Part shown: positions 13,354-26,040 of the stretch, in pieces | Numbering within the stretch: the stretch's first letter is position 1 | Layout of the letters: every line of letters starts with the position of its first letter | Origin: Dermacentor variabilis | Taxonomy: Eukaryota > Arthropoda > Arachnida > Ixodida > Ixodidae | DNA length: 64,000 nt | Direction of reading: 5' to 3' | NCBI RefSeq assembly: GCF_050947875.1 | Contig: NC_134571.1 | Coordinates: 226,620,024 to 226,684,023 of the forward strand | The notes under the pieces: generated by a model | Told to the model about the DNA's origin: nothing | Seen by the model: only the letters and a program-made list of their open reading frames with translations | Databases searched by the model: none | Position numbers and translations under genes: made by a program

Positions 13354-16300
13354 CTATTCGTTGGCTGTGTTGTTACAGCTAGCGCACGACCGATTCCAAC
13401 ATTTCACTTTTGCACTAAAACTGCTGATACGAACAGCTCCCGAGTTTGGATGGAATGATCTAAAATTTTCCTGGCTGCTCAGGAGCTGCACAACATTATT
13501 CATGGTTCGCCGACTCGAGTTTATGCGTCGCCCTGAAGCCATTCTACAAAACATAAACCCGATACCACGGTGCATCTGACTATTCAGAGGCCGTGGTGAT
13601 ACAGCTAGCGCACGACCGATTCCAACATTTCTCTTTTACACTAAAACTTGTGATACGAACAGTTCCAGAGTTTGTATGGAATGATTTATAATTTTCCTGG
13701 CTGCACAGGCGCTGCACATAATGACTCATTCTTCGCCGACTCGTGTTTATGCGTCGCACTGGGGGCCATTCTAAATAACCTAAACCCGATACCACGGTCC
13801 ATCCGACTATTCGATGACCGCGGTGGCACAGCCAGGGCACGACCAATTTCAACATTTCTATTTTGCACTAAAACTGGTGATACGAACAGCCCTCGTGTTT
13901 GGATGCAATGATCTAAAATTTTCCTGGCTGCTCAGGGGCTCCGCAACATTATTCATTGTTCGTCGATTCATGTTTATGAGTCGCCATGGCGGCCATTCTA
14001 CAAAACCTAAACCCGATACCACGGTGCATCCGACTATTCGTTGGCCGTGGTGGCACAGCTAGCGCACAACCGATTCCAACATTTCTCTTTTGCACTAAAA
14101 CTGGTGATACCAACAGCTCCCGAGTTTGGATGGAATGATCTAAAATTTTCCTGGCTGCTCAGGCGCTGCACATATTGACTCATTCTTCACCGACTCGTGT
14201 TTATGCTTCACCCAGGGGGCTATTCTACGAAACATAAACCCGATACCACAGTGCATCAGACTATTCGTTGACTTCGGTGGTACTGCTAGCGCACGACCGA
14301 TTCCAAGATTTCTCTTTTCCACTAAAACTGGTGATACGAACAGCTCCCGAGTTTGGATGGAATGATCTAAAATTTTCCTGGCTGCTCAGGAGTGGCACAA
14401 CATTATTCATTGTTCGCCGACTCGAGTTTATGCGTCGCCCTGAAGCCATTCTGAAAAACATAAACCCGATACCACGGTGCATCTGACTATTCAGAGGCCG
14501 TGGTGATACAGCTAGCGCACGACCGATTCCAACATTTCTCTTTTACACTAAAACTTGTGATACGAACAGCTCCAGAGTTTGTATGGAATTTTTTAAAATT
14601 TTCCTGGCTGCACAGGCGCGGCACATAATGACTCATTCTTCACCGACTCGTGTTTATGCGTCACCCTGGGGGCCATTCTGCAAAACATAAACCCGATGCC
14701 ACAGTGCATCAGACTATTCGATGGCCGTGGTGGCACAGCCAGGGCACGACCGATTCCAACATTTCTCTTTTGCACTAAAACTGGTGATACGAACAGCCCC
14801 CGAGTTTGGATGGAATGATCTAAAATTTTCCTGGCTGCACAGGCGCTGCACAACATGACTCATTCTTCGCCGACTCGTGTTTATGCGTCGCTCTGGAGGC
14901 CATTCTACAAAACATAAACCCGATACCACGGTGCATCTGACTATTGATTGGCCGTGGTGGTACAGCTTGCGCAAGACCGATTCCAACCTTTCTCTTTTGC
15001 ACTAAAACTGGTGATAAGAACTGCTCCACAGTTTGGATGGAATGGTTTAAAATTTTTCTGTTGGCACAGGCGCTGCACATAATGACTCATTCTTCGCCAA
15101 CTCCTGTTTATGCGTCGCCCTGGGGGCCATTCTACAAAACATAAACCCGATACCACGGTGCATACGACTATTCGTTGGCCGTGGTGGTGCAGCTAGCGCA
15201 CGACCGATTCCAACATTTCTATTTTGCAATAAAACTGGTGATGCGAACAGCTCCCGAGTTTGGATGGAATGATCTAAAATTTTCCTGGCTGCACAGGCGC
15301 TGCACAACATGACACATTCTTCACCGCCTCGTGTTTATGCGTCGCCCTGGGGGCCATTCTACAAAACATAAACCCGACACCACGGTGCATCCGACTATTC
15401 GTTGGCCGTTCTGGTACCGCTAGCGCACGAGTGATTCCAACATTTCTCATTTGCACTAAAACTGGTGATACGAACAGCTCCACAGTTTGGATGGAATGTT
15501 TTAAAATTTTCCTGCTGGCACAGGCGCTGCACAACATTAATCATTGTTCGTCGACTCGTCTTTATGGGTCGGCCTGGGGCCATTCTACAAAACATAAACC
15601 CGATACCACGGTGCATCCGACTATTCGTTGGCCGTGGTGGTACAGCTAGCGCCCGACCGATTCCAACATTTCTCTTTTGAACTAAAACTGGTGATGCGAA
15701 CAGCTCCCGAGTTTGGATGCAATGATCTAAAATTTATCTGGCTGCTCAGGCGCTGCCCAACATTATTCATTGTTCGTCGAGTCGTGTTTATGGGTCGCCC
15801 TGGGGGCCATTCAACAACACATAAACCCGACACCACGGTGCATCTGAATATTCATTGGACGTGGTGGTACAGATAGTGCACGACCGATTCCAACATTTCT
15901 CATTTGCACTAAAACTGGTGATACGAACAGCCCCCGAGTTTGGATGGAATGATCTAAAATTTTCCTGGCTGCACAGGCGCTGCGCAACATGACTCATTCA
16001 TCGCCGACTCGTGTTTATGCGTCGCTCTGGGGGCCATTCTACAAAACATAAACCTGATCCCACGGTGCATCTGACTATTGATTGGCCGTGGTACAGCTTG
16101 CACAAGACCAATTCCAACCTTTCTCTTTTGCTCTAAAACTGGTGATAAGAACTGCTCCACAGTTTGGAAGCACTGGTTTAAAATTTTTCTGTTGGCACAG
16201 GCGCTGCACATAATGACTCATTCTTCGCCAACTCCTGTTTATGCGTCGCCCTGGGGGCCATTCTACAAAACATAAACCCGATACCACGGTGCATACGACT

Positions 16301-18792
16301 ATTCGTTGGCCGTGGTGGTACAGCTAGCGCACGACCGATTCCAACATTTCTATTTTGCACTAAAACTGGTGATGCTCGCCGCTAACGAGTTTGGATGGAA
16401 TGATCTAAAATTTTCCTGGCTGCACAGGCGCTGCACAACATGACTCATTCTTCGCCGCCTTGTGTTTATGCGTCGCCCTGGGGGCCATTCTACAAAACAT
16501 CAACCCGACACCACGGTGCATCCGACTATTCGTTGGCCGTTCTGGTACCGCTAGCGCACGAGTGATTCCAACATTTCTCATTTGCACTAAAACTGGTGAT
16601 ACGAACAGCTCCACAGTTTGGATGGAATGTTTTAAAATTTTCCTGCTGGCACAGGCGCTGCACATAATGACTCATTCTTCGCCGACTCCTGTTTTTGCGT
16701 CACCCTGGGGGCCATTCTACAACACATAAACCCGATACCAAGGTGCACCTGACTATTCGTTGGCCGTGGTGTTACAGCTAGCGCACGACCGATTGCAACA
16801 TTTCTCTTTTGCACTAAAGCCGCTGATACGAACAGCTCCCGAGTTTGGATGGAATGATCTAAAATTTTCCTGGCTGCTCAGGAGCTGCACAACATTATTC
16901 ATTGTTCGCCGACTCGAGTTTATGCGTCGCCCTGAAGCCATTCTACAAAACATAAACCCGATACCACGGTGCATCTGACTATTCAGAGGCCGTGGTGATA
17001 CAGCTAGCGCACGACCGATTCCAACATTTCTCTTTTACACTAAAACTTGTGATACGAACAGCTCCAGAGTTTGTATGGAATGATTTAAAATTTTCCTGGC
17101 TGCACAGGCGCTGCACATAATGACTCATTCTTCGCCGACTCGTGTTTATGCGTCGCACTGGGGGGCATTCTAAATAACATAAACCCGATACCACGGTCCA
17201 TCCGACTATTCGATGACCGTGGTGGCACAGCCAGGGCACGACCGATTTCAACATTTCTCTTTTGCACTAAAACTGGTGATACGAACAGCCCTCGAGTTTG
17301 GATACAATTATCTAAAACTTTCCTTGCTGCTCAGGGGCTGCACAACATTATTCATTGTTCGTCGATTCATGTTTATGCGTCGCCCTGGCGGCCATTCTAC
17401 AAAACCTAAACCCGATACCACGGTGCATCCGACTATTCGTTGGCCGTGGTGGCACAGCTAGCGCACGACCGATTCCAACATTTCTCTTTTGCACTAAAAC
17501 TGGTGATACGAACAGCTCCCTAGTTTGGATGGAATGATGTAAAATTTTCCTGGCTGCTGAGGCGCTGCACATATTGACTCATTCTTGACCGACTCGTGTT
17601 TATGCTTCACCCAGGGGGCCATTCTACAAAACATAAACCCGATACCACAGTGCATCAGACTATTCGTTGACTGTGGTGGTACAGCTAGTGCACGACCGAT
17701 TCCAAGATTTCCCTTTTCCACTAAAACTGGTGATACGAACAGCTCCCGAGTTTGGATGGAATGATCTAAAATTTTCCTGGTTGCACAGGCGCGGCCGACA
17801 TGACCCATTCTTCGCCGACTCGTGTTTTTGCGTCACCCTGGGGGCCATTCTACAAAACATAAACCCGATACCACCGTGCATCTGACCATTCGTTGGCCGT
17901 GGTGTTACAGCTAGCGCACGACCGATTCCAACATTTCTCTTTTGAACTAAAACTGGTGATACGAACAGCTCCCTAGTTTGGATGCAATCATCTAAAATTT
18001 TCCTGGCTGCTCAGGCGCTGCCCAACATCATTCATTGTTCTTCGAGTCGTGTTTATGGGTCGCCCTGGGGGCCATTCAACAACACATAAACCCGACACCA
18101 CGGTGCATCTGAATATTCATTGGACGTGGTGGTACAGATAGTGCACGACCGATTCCAACATTTCTCATTTGCACTAAAACTGGTGATACGAACAGCCTCC
18201 GAGTTTGGATGGAATGATCTAAAATTTTTCTGGCTGCACACGCGCTGCACAACATGACTCATTCTTCGCCGACTCGTGTTTATGCGTCGCTCTGGGGGCC
18301 ATTCTACAAAACATAAACCTGATCCCACGGTGCATCTGACTATTGATTGGCCGTGGTGGTACAGCTTGCGCAAGAACGATTCCAACCTTTCTCTTTTGCT
18401 CTAAAACTGGTGATAAGAACTGCTCCACAGTTTGGAAGCAATGGTTTAAAATTTTTCTGTTGGCACAGGCGCTGCATATAATGACTCATTCTTCGCCAAC
18501 TCCTGTTTATGCGTCGCCCTGGGGGCCATTCTACAAAACATAAACCCGATACCACGGTGCATACGACTATTCGTTGGCCGTGGTGGTACAGCTAGCGCAC
18601 GACCGATTCCAACATTTCTATTTTGCACTAAAACTGGTGATGCTCGCAGCTAACGAGTTTGGATGGAATGATCTAAAATTTTCCTGGCTGCACAGGCGCG
18701 GCCAACATGACTCATTCTTCGCCGACTCCTGTTTTTGCGTCACCCTGGGTGCCATTCTACAACACATAAACCCGATACCACGGTGCATCTGA
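13354..18792 (+). repeat. W2: 24-monomer higher-order repeat, copy 2 (5,439 bp)
   Basis: The second full copy, 24 monomers. The order of monomer classes follows W1 except for whole-monomer gains and losses. The part from about 14,000 to 16,660 is also the closest relative in the window of the 13-mer HOR that starts at 20,151: homology runs at a step of 5,890 bp (2 x 2,945) up to about 15,150, then at 6,116 bp after a one-monomer insertion in the later copies. It carries the private variant gatgctcgccgctaacgag at about 16,371-16,389, shared with W1 at 10,932-10,950. Near 18,690 it runs into a monomer resembling the one just before W1. Confidence 0.85.
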
Positions 18793-20150
18793 CTATTCGT
18801 TGGCCGTGTTGTTACAGCTAGCGCACGACCGATTCCAACATTTCACTTTTGCAACAAAACTGCTGATACGAACAGCTCCCGAGTTTGGATGGAATGATCT
18901 AAAATTTTCCTGGCTGCTCAGGAGCTGCACAACATTATTCATGGTTCGCCGACTCGAGTTTATGCGTCGCCCTGAAGCCATTCTACAAAACATAAACCCG
19001 ATACCACGGTGCATCTGACTATTCAGAGGCCGTGGTGATACAGCTAGCGCACGACCGATTCCAACATTTCTCTTTTACACTAAAACTTGTGATACGAACA
19101 GTTTCAGAGTTTGTATGGAATGATTTATAATTTTCCTGGCTGCACAGGCGCTGCACATAATGACTCATTCTTCGCCGACTCGTGTTTATGCGTCGCACTG
19201 GGGGCCATTCTAAATAACCTAAACCCGATACCACGGTCCATCCGACTATTCGATGACCGCGGTGGCACAGCCAGGGCACGACCAATTTCAACATTTCTAT
19301 TTTGCACTAAAACTGGTGATACGAACAGCCCTCGTGTTTGGATGCAATGATCTAAAATTTTCCTGGCTGCTCAGGCGCTGCACATATTGACTCATTCTTC
19401 ACCGACTCGTGTTTATGCTTCACCCAGGGGGCTATTCTACGAAACATAAACCCGATACCACAGTGCATCAGACTATTCGTTGACTTCGGTGGTACTGCTA
19501 GCGCACGACCGATTCCAAGATTTCTCTTTTCCACTAAAACTGGTGATACGAACAGCTCCCGAGTTTGGATGGAATGATCTAAAATTTTCCTGGCTGCTCA
19601 GGAGTGGCACAACATTATTCATTGTTCGCCGACTCGAGTTTATGCGTCGCCCTGAAGCCATTCTGAAAAACAAACCCGATACCACGGTGCATCTGACTAT
19701 TCAGAGGCCGTGGTGATACAGCTAGCGCACGACCGATTCCAACATTTCTCTTTTACACTAAAACTTGTGATACGAACAGCTCCAGAGTTTGTATGGAATT
19801 TTTTAAAATTTTCCTGGCTGCACAGGCGCGGCACATAATGACTCATTCTTCACCGACTCGTGTTTATGCGTCACCCTGGGGGCCATTCTGCAAAACATAA
19901 ACCCGATACCACGGTGCATCCGACTATTCGTTGGCCGTGGTGGCACAGCTAGCGCACGACCGATTCCAACATTTCTCTTTTGCACTAAAACTGGTGATAC
20001 CAACAGCTCCCGAGTTTGGATGGAATGATCTAAAATTTTCCTGGCTGCTCAGGCGCTGCACATATTGACTCATTCTTCACCGACTAGTGTTTATGCTTCA
20101 CCCAGGGGGCTATTCTACGAAACATAAACCCGATACCACAGTGCATCAGA
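18793..20150 (+). repeat. W3: truncated third copy, joined to the 13-mer HOR
   Basis: Homology to W2 starts at a step of 5,439 bp (18,800 vs 13,361) and drops to 5,212 bp after 19,350, so one monomer (the equivalent of about 13,860-14,090) is missing. Near 19,670 a 2-bp loss turns aaaaacataaaccc into aaaaacaaaccc. From about 19,900 the array steps back and repeats the segment equivalent to 14,030-14,480 a second time, leading into the 2,945-bp HOR. This is the transition between two homogenisation regimes. Confidence 0.78.
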
Positions 20151-20852
20151 CTATTCGTTGACTTCGGTGGTACTGATAGCGCACGACCGATTCCAAGATT
20201 TCTCTTTTCCACTAAAACTGGTGATACGAACAGCTACCGAGTTTGGGTGGAATGATCTAAAATTTTCCTGGCTGCTCAGGAGTGGCACAACATTACTCAT
20301 TGTTCGCCGACTCGAGTTTATGCGTCGCCCTGAAGCCATTCTGAAAAACATAAACCCGATACCACGGTGCATCTGACTATTCAGAGGCTGTGGTGATACA
20401 GCTAGCGCACGACCGATTCCAACATTTCTCTTTTACACTAAAACTTGTGATACGAACAGCTCCAGAGTTTGTATGGAATTTTTTAAAATTTTCCTGGCTG
20501 CACAGGCGCGGCACATAATGACTCATTCTTCACCGACTCGTGTTTATGCGTCACCCTGGGGGCCATTCTGCAAAACATAAACCCGATGCCACAGTGCATC
20601 AGACTATTCGATGGCCGTGGTGGCACAGCCAGGGCACGACCGATTCCAACATTTCTCTTTTGCACTAAAACTGGTGATACGAACAGCCCCCGAGTTTGGA
20701 TGGAATGATCTAAAATTTTCCTGGCTGCACAGGCGCTGCACAACATGACTCATTCTTCGCCGACTCGTGTTTATGCGTCGCTCTGGAGGCCATTCTACAA
20801 AACATAAACCCGATACCACGGTGCATCTGACTATTGATTGGCCGTGGTGGTA

Positions 20853-21079
20853 CAGCTTGCGCAAGACCGATTCCAACCTTTCTCTTTTGCACTAAAACTG
20901 GTGATAAGAACTGCTCCACAGTTTGGATGGAATGGTTTAAAATTTTTCTGTTGGCACAGGCGCTGCACATAATGACTCATTCTTCGCCAACTCCTGTTTA
21001 TGCGTCGCCCTGGGGGCCATTCTACAAAACATAAACCCGATACCACGGTGCATACGACTATTCGTTGGCCGTGGTGGTA
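20853..21079 (+). repeat. Representative class T monomer (CTTGCGCAAG palindrome)
   Basis: Class T starts cagcttgcgcaagacc where the common classes have cagctagcgcacgacc. The two substitutions together create a perfect 10-bp palindrome, CTTGCGCAAG, at 20856-20865. Other marks are ccaacctttctc instead of ccaacatttctc, gataagaactgctcc, and ggtttaaaatttttctg. Exact palindromes were located at 2953, 6355, 6582, 9980, 13152, 14966, 20856, 23801 and 26746, and further copies lie near 30,825, 33,305, 35,785, 41,210 and 43,930. Some copies are damaged (cttccgcaag near 5,220, cttgcacaag near 16,095, cttgtgcaag near 55,200). Confidence 0.88.
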
Positions 21080-21305
21080 CAGCTAGCGCACGACCGATTC
21101 CAACATTTCTCTTTTGCTCTAAAACTGGTGATAGGAACAGCTCCAGAGTTTGTATGGAATGATTTAAAATTTTCCTGGCTGCAATTCACTTCACATAATG
21201 ACTCATTCTTCGCCGACTCGTATTTATGCGTCGCCCTGGGGGCCATACCACAAAACATAAACCCGATACCACGGCGCATCCGACTATTCGTTGGCCGTCG
21301 TGGCA
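21080..21305 (+). repeat. Representative class Q monomer (226 bp)
   Basis: The segment that normally reads ctgcacaggcgctgcacat is rewritten as ctgcaattcacttcacat around 21,180-21,199. The unit also carries actcgtatttatgcg and gccataccacaaaac. It is absent from the corresponding place of repeat W2 (between the units at about 14,966 and 15,274), so here it is a one-monomer insertion relative to W2. It then recurs once per unit in the 13-mer HOR (near 24,125 and 27,070) and in the super-units (near 34,520, 39,945 and 47,400). A partly similar ctgcaaggcacttcacat form occurs near 54,165 and 60,245. Confidence 0.87.
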
Positions 21306-22663
21306 CAGCTAGCGCGCGACCGATTCCAACATTTCTATTTTGCAATAAAACTGGTGATGCGAACAGCTCCCGAGTTTGGATGGAATGATCTAAAATTTTC
21401 CTGGCTGCACAGGCGCTGCACAACATGACACATTCTTCACCGCCTCGTGTTTATGCGTCGCCCTGGGGGCCATTCTACAAAACATAAACCCGACACCACG
21501 GTGCATCCGACTATTCGTTGGCCGTTCTGGTACCGCTAGCGCACGAGTGATTCCAACATTTCTCATTTGCACTAAAACTGGTGATACGAACAGCTCCACA
21601 GTTTGGATGGAATGTTTTAAAATTTTCCTGCTGGCACAGGCGCTGCACAACATTAATCATTGTTCGTCGACTCGTCTTTATGGGTCGGCCTGGGGCCATT
21701 CTACAAAACATAAACCCGATACCACGGTGCATCCGACTATTCGTTGGCCGTGGTGGTACAGCTAGCGCCCGACCGATTCCAACATTTCTCTTTTGAACTA
21801 AAACTGGTGATACGAACAGCTCCCTAGTTTGGATGCAATGATCTAAAATTTTCCTGGCTGCTCAGGCGCTGCCCAACATTATTCATTGTTCGTCGAGTCG
21901 TGTTTATGGGTCGCCCTGGGGGCCATTCAACAACACATAAACCCGACACCACGGTGCATCTGAATATTCATTGGACGTGGTGGTACAGATAGTGCACGAC
22001 CGATTCCAACATTTCTCATTTGCACTAAAACTGGTGATACGAACAGCCCCCGAGTTTGGATGGAATGATCTAAAATTTTCCTGGCTGCACAGGCGCTGCA
22101 CAACATGACTCATTCATCGCCGACTAGTGTTTATGCGTCGCTCTGGGGGCCATTCTACAAAACATAAACCTGATCCCACGGTGCATCTGACTATTGATTG
22201 GCCGTGGTACAGCTTGCGCAAGACCGATTCCAACCATTCTCTTTTGCTCTAAAACTGGTGATAAGAACTGCTCCACAGTTTGGAAGCAATGCTTTAAAAT
22301 TTTTCTGTTGGCACAGGCGCTGCACATAATGACTCATTCTTCGCCAACTCCTGTTTATGCGTCGCCCTGGGGGCCATTCTACAAAACATAAACCCGATAC
22401 CACGGTGCATACGACTATTCATTGGCCGTGGTGGTACAGCTAGCGCACGACCGATTCCAACATTTCTATTTTGCACTAAAACTGGTGATGCTCGCAGCTA
22501 ACGAGTTTGGATGGAATGATCTAAAATTTTCCTGGCTGCACAGGCGCTGCACAACATGACTCATTCTTCGCCGCCTCGCGTTTATGCGTCGCCCTGGGGG
22601 CCATTCTACAAAACATCAACCCGACACCACGGTGCATCCGACTATTCGTTGGCCGTTCTGGTA

Positions 22664-22890
22664 CCGCTAGCGCACGAGTGATTCCAACATTTCTCATTTG
22701 CACTAAAACTGGTGATACGAACAGCTCCACAGTTTGGATGGAATGTTTTAAAATTTTCCTGCTGGCACAGGCGCTGCACATAATGACTCATTCTTCACCG
22801 ACTCGTGTTTATGCGTCACCCTGGGGGCCATTCTACAAAACATAAACCCGATGCCACAGTGCATCATACTATCCGTTGACTGTGGTGGTA
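22664..22890 (+). repeat. Representative class K monomer (GGTACC/CGCTAGCG junction)
   Basis: Class K monomers begin at a junction reading tggtaccgctagcgcacgag, where most classes have tggtacagctagcgcacgac. The change makes a GGTACC palindrome next to the 8-bp palindrome CGCTAGCG. They also carry agctccacagtttgg and a ctgctggcacagg segment. The class recurs through the whole window (for example near 220, 675, 2,260, 3,400, 4,310, 7,025, 11,105, 16,545, 22,660, 25,605, 28,550, 36,235 and 41,655), usually at the same place in its higher-order repeat. It is a useful landmark for phasing copies. Confidence 0.88.
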
Positions 22891-22984
22891 CAGCTAGCGC
22901 ACGACCGATTCCAACATTTCCCTTTTCCACTAAAACTGGTGATACGAACAGCTCCCGAGTTTGGATGGAATGATCTAAAATTTT

Positions 22985-23095
22985 CCTGGCTCCACAGGCG
23001 CTGCACAACATTATTCATTGTTCTTCGACTCGTATTTATGCGTCGCCCTGGGGGCCATACCACAAAACATAAACCCGATACCACAGTGCATCAGA
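22985..23095 (+). repeat. Closing junction of the 13-mer HOR (hybrid monomer)
   Basis: Within about 110 bp three sources meet. The left part matches the W1/K-following monomer up to about 22,985. The middle (actcgtatttatgcg, gccataccacaaaac) matches the class Q right half. The end (acagtgcatcagac, then ttgacttcggtgg) matches the start of the HOR and W2 near 14,255. The same hybrid recurs at about 25,930-26,040 and is absent at the end of copy 3. It is the scar of the event that closed the 13-monomer unit. Confidence 0.78.
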
Positions 23096-26040
23096 CTATT
23101 CGTTGACTTCGGTGGTACTGCTAGCGCACGACCGATTCCAAGATTTCTCTTTTCCACTAAAACTGGTGATACGAACAGCTACCGAGTTTGGATGGAATGA
23201 TCTAAAATTTTCCTGGCTGCTCAGGAGTGGCACAACATTACTCATTGTTCGCCGACTCGAGTTTATGCGTCGCCCTGAAGCCATTCTGAAAAACATAAAC
23301 CCGATACCACGGTGCATCTGACTATTCAGAGGCTGTGGTGATACAGCTAGCGCACGACCGATTCCAACATTTCTCTTTTACACTAAAACTTGTGATACGA
23401 ACAGCTCCAGAGTTTGTATGGAATTTTTTAAAATTTTCCTGGCTGCACAGGCGCGGCACATAATGACTCATTCTTCACCGACTCGTGTTTATGCGTCACC
23501 CTGGGGGCCATTCTGCAAAACATAAACCCGATGCCACAGTGCATCAGACTATTCGATGGCCGTGGTGGCACAGCCAGGGCACGACCGATTCCAACATTTC
23601 TCTTTTGCACTAAAACTGGTGATACGAACAGCCCCCGAGTTTGGATGGAATGATCTAAAATTTTCCTGGCTGCACAGGCGCTGCACAACATGACTCATTC
23701 TTCGCCGACTCGTGTTTATGCGTCGCTCTGGAGGCCATTCTACAAAACATAAACCCGATACCACGGTGCATCTGACTATTGATTGGCCGTGGTGGTACAG
23801 CTTGCGCAAGACCGATTCCAACCTTTCTCTTTTGCACTAAAACTGGTGATAAGAACTGCTCCACAGTTTGGATGGAATGGTTTAAAATTTTTCTGTTGGC
23901 ACAGGCGCTGCACATAATGACTCATTCTTCGCCAACTCCTGTTTATGCGTCGCCCTGGGGGCCATTCTACAAAACATAAACCCGATACCACGGTGCATAC
24001 GACTATTCGTTGGCCGTGGTGGTACAGCTAGCGCACGACCGATTCCAACATTTCTCTTTTGCTCTAAAACTGGTGATAGGAACAGCTCCAGAGTTTGTAT
24101 GGAATGATTTAAAATTTTCCTGGCTGCAATTCACTTCACATAATGACTCATTCTTCGCCGACTCGTATTTATGCGTCGCCCTGGGGGCCATACCACAAAA
24201 CATAAACCCGATACCACGGCGCATCCGACTATTCGTTGGCCGTCGTGGCACAGCTAGCGCGCGACCGATTCCAACATTTCTATTTTGCAATAAAACTGGT
24301 GATGCGAACAGCTCCCGAGTTTGGATGGAATGATCTAAAATTTTCCTGGCTGCACAGGCGCTGCACAACATGACACATTCTTCACCGCCTCGTGTTTATG
24401 CGTCGCCCTGGGGGCCATTCTACAAAACATAAACCCGACACCACGGTGCATCCGACTATTCGTTGGCCGTTCTGGTACCGCTAGCGCACGAGTGATTCCA
24501 ACATTTCTCATTTGCACTAAAACTGGTGATACGAACAGCTCCACAGTTTGGATGGAATGTTTTAAAATTTTCCTGCTGGCACAGGCGCTGCACAACATTA
24601 ATCATTGTTCGTCGACTCGTCTTTATGGGTCGGCCTGGGGCCATTCTACAAAACATAAACCCGATACCACGGTGCATCCGACTATTCGTTGGCCGTGGTG
24701 GTACAGCTAGCGCCCGACCGATTCCAACATTTCTCTTTTGAACTAAAACTGGTGATACGAACAGCTCCCTAGTTTGGATGCAATGATCTAAAATTTTCCT
24801 GGCTGCTCAGGCGCTGCCCAACATTATTCATTGTTCGTCGAGTCGTGTTTATGGGTCGCCCTGGGGGCCATTCAACAACACATAAACCCGACACCACGGT
24901 GCATCTGAATATTCATTGGACGTGGTGGTACAGATAGTGCACGACCGATTCCAACATTTCTCATTTGCACTAAAACTGGTGATACGAATAGCCCCCGAGT
25001 TTGGATGGAATGATCTAAAATTTTCCTGGCTGCACAGGCGCTGCACAACATGACTCATTCATCGCCGACTAGTGTTTATGCGTCGCTCTGGGGGCCATTC
25101 TACAAAACATAAACCTGATCCCACGGTGCATCTGACTATTGATTGGCCGTGGTACAGCTTGCGCAAGACCGATTCCAACCATTCTCTTTTGCTCTAAAAC
25201 TGGTGATAAGAACTGCTCCACAGTTTGGAAGCAATGCTTTAAAATTTTTCTGTTGGCACAGGCGCTGCACATAATGACTCATTCTTCGCCAACTCCTGTT
25301 TATGCGTCGCCCTGGGGGCCATTCTACAAAACATAAACCCGATACCACGGTGCATACGACTATTCGTTGGCCGTGGTGGTACAGCTAGCGCACGACCGAT
25401 TCCAACATTTCTATTTTGCACTAAAACTGGTGATGCTCGCAGCTAACGAGTTTGGATGGAATGATCTAAAATTTTCCTGGCTGCACAGGCGCTGCACAAC
25501 ATGACTCATTCTTCGCCGCCTCGCGTTTATGCGTCGCCCTGGGGGCCATTCTACAAAACATCAACCCGACACCACGGTGCATCCGACTATTCGTTGGCCG
25601 TTCTGGTACCGCTAGCGCACGAGTGATTCCAACATTTCTCATTTGCACTAAAACTGGTGATACGAACAGCTCCACAGTTTGGATGGAATGTTTTAAAATT
25701 TTCCTGCTGGCACAGGCGCTGCACATAATGACTCATTCTTCACCGACTCGTGTTTATGCGTCACCCTGGGGGCCATTCTACAAAACATAAACCCGATGCC
25801 ACAGTGCATCATACTATCCGTTGACTGTGGTGGTACAGCTAGCGCACGACCGATTCCAACATTTCCCTTTTCCACTAAAACTGGTGATACGAACAGCTCC
25901 CGAGTTTGGATGGAATGATCTAAAATTTTCCTGGCTCCACAGGCGCTGCACAACATTATTCATTGTTCTTCGACTCGTATTTATGCGTCGCCCTGGGGGC
26001 CATACCACAAAACATAAACCCGATACCACAGTGCACCAGA
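23096..26040 (+). repeat. 13-mer higher-order repeat, copy 2 (2,945 bp)
   Basis: The second copy, in exact register with copies 1 and 3: the same variants occur at 23,103, 23,549, 24,010, 24,492 and 25,139, each 2,945 bp after copy 1. Private single-base changes seen are cgaata for cgaaca near 24,987 and gtgcacc for gtgcatc near 26,033. The near-absence of differences points to a young amplification. Confidence 0.94.
23571..23797 (+). repeat. Representative class B monomer (227 bp)
   Basis: Class B replaces the attattcattgttcgtcg segment of class A by atgactcattcttcgcc. The 9-mer ATGACTCAT in it is the optimal pseudo-palindromic site of GCN4/AP-1-type bZIP proteins; no binding is shown here. 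Further marks of this copy are cagccagggcac at the start and a gtcgctctggagg box. The same monomer recurs at a step of exactly 2,945 bp in the neighbouring HOR copies (about 20,626 and 26,516). Confidence 0.9.

Larger units (their letters stand above)
20151..23095 (+). repeat. 13-mer higher-order repeat, copy 1 (2,945 bp)
   Basis: The first of three copies at an exact period of 2,945 bp (13 monomers, mean 226.5 bp). It contains, in order, A-like, B, T, Q, K and further B/T/K monomers. Differences from copies 2 and 3 that I could see are few single bases, such as tactgatagcgc near 20,171 (tactgctagcgc in the others), gtttgggtgg near 20,245, and attcattgg near 22,418 (attcgttgg in the others). 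Copy identity by reading is therefore very high; I did not compute it. Confidence 0.93.
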
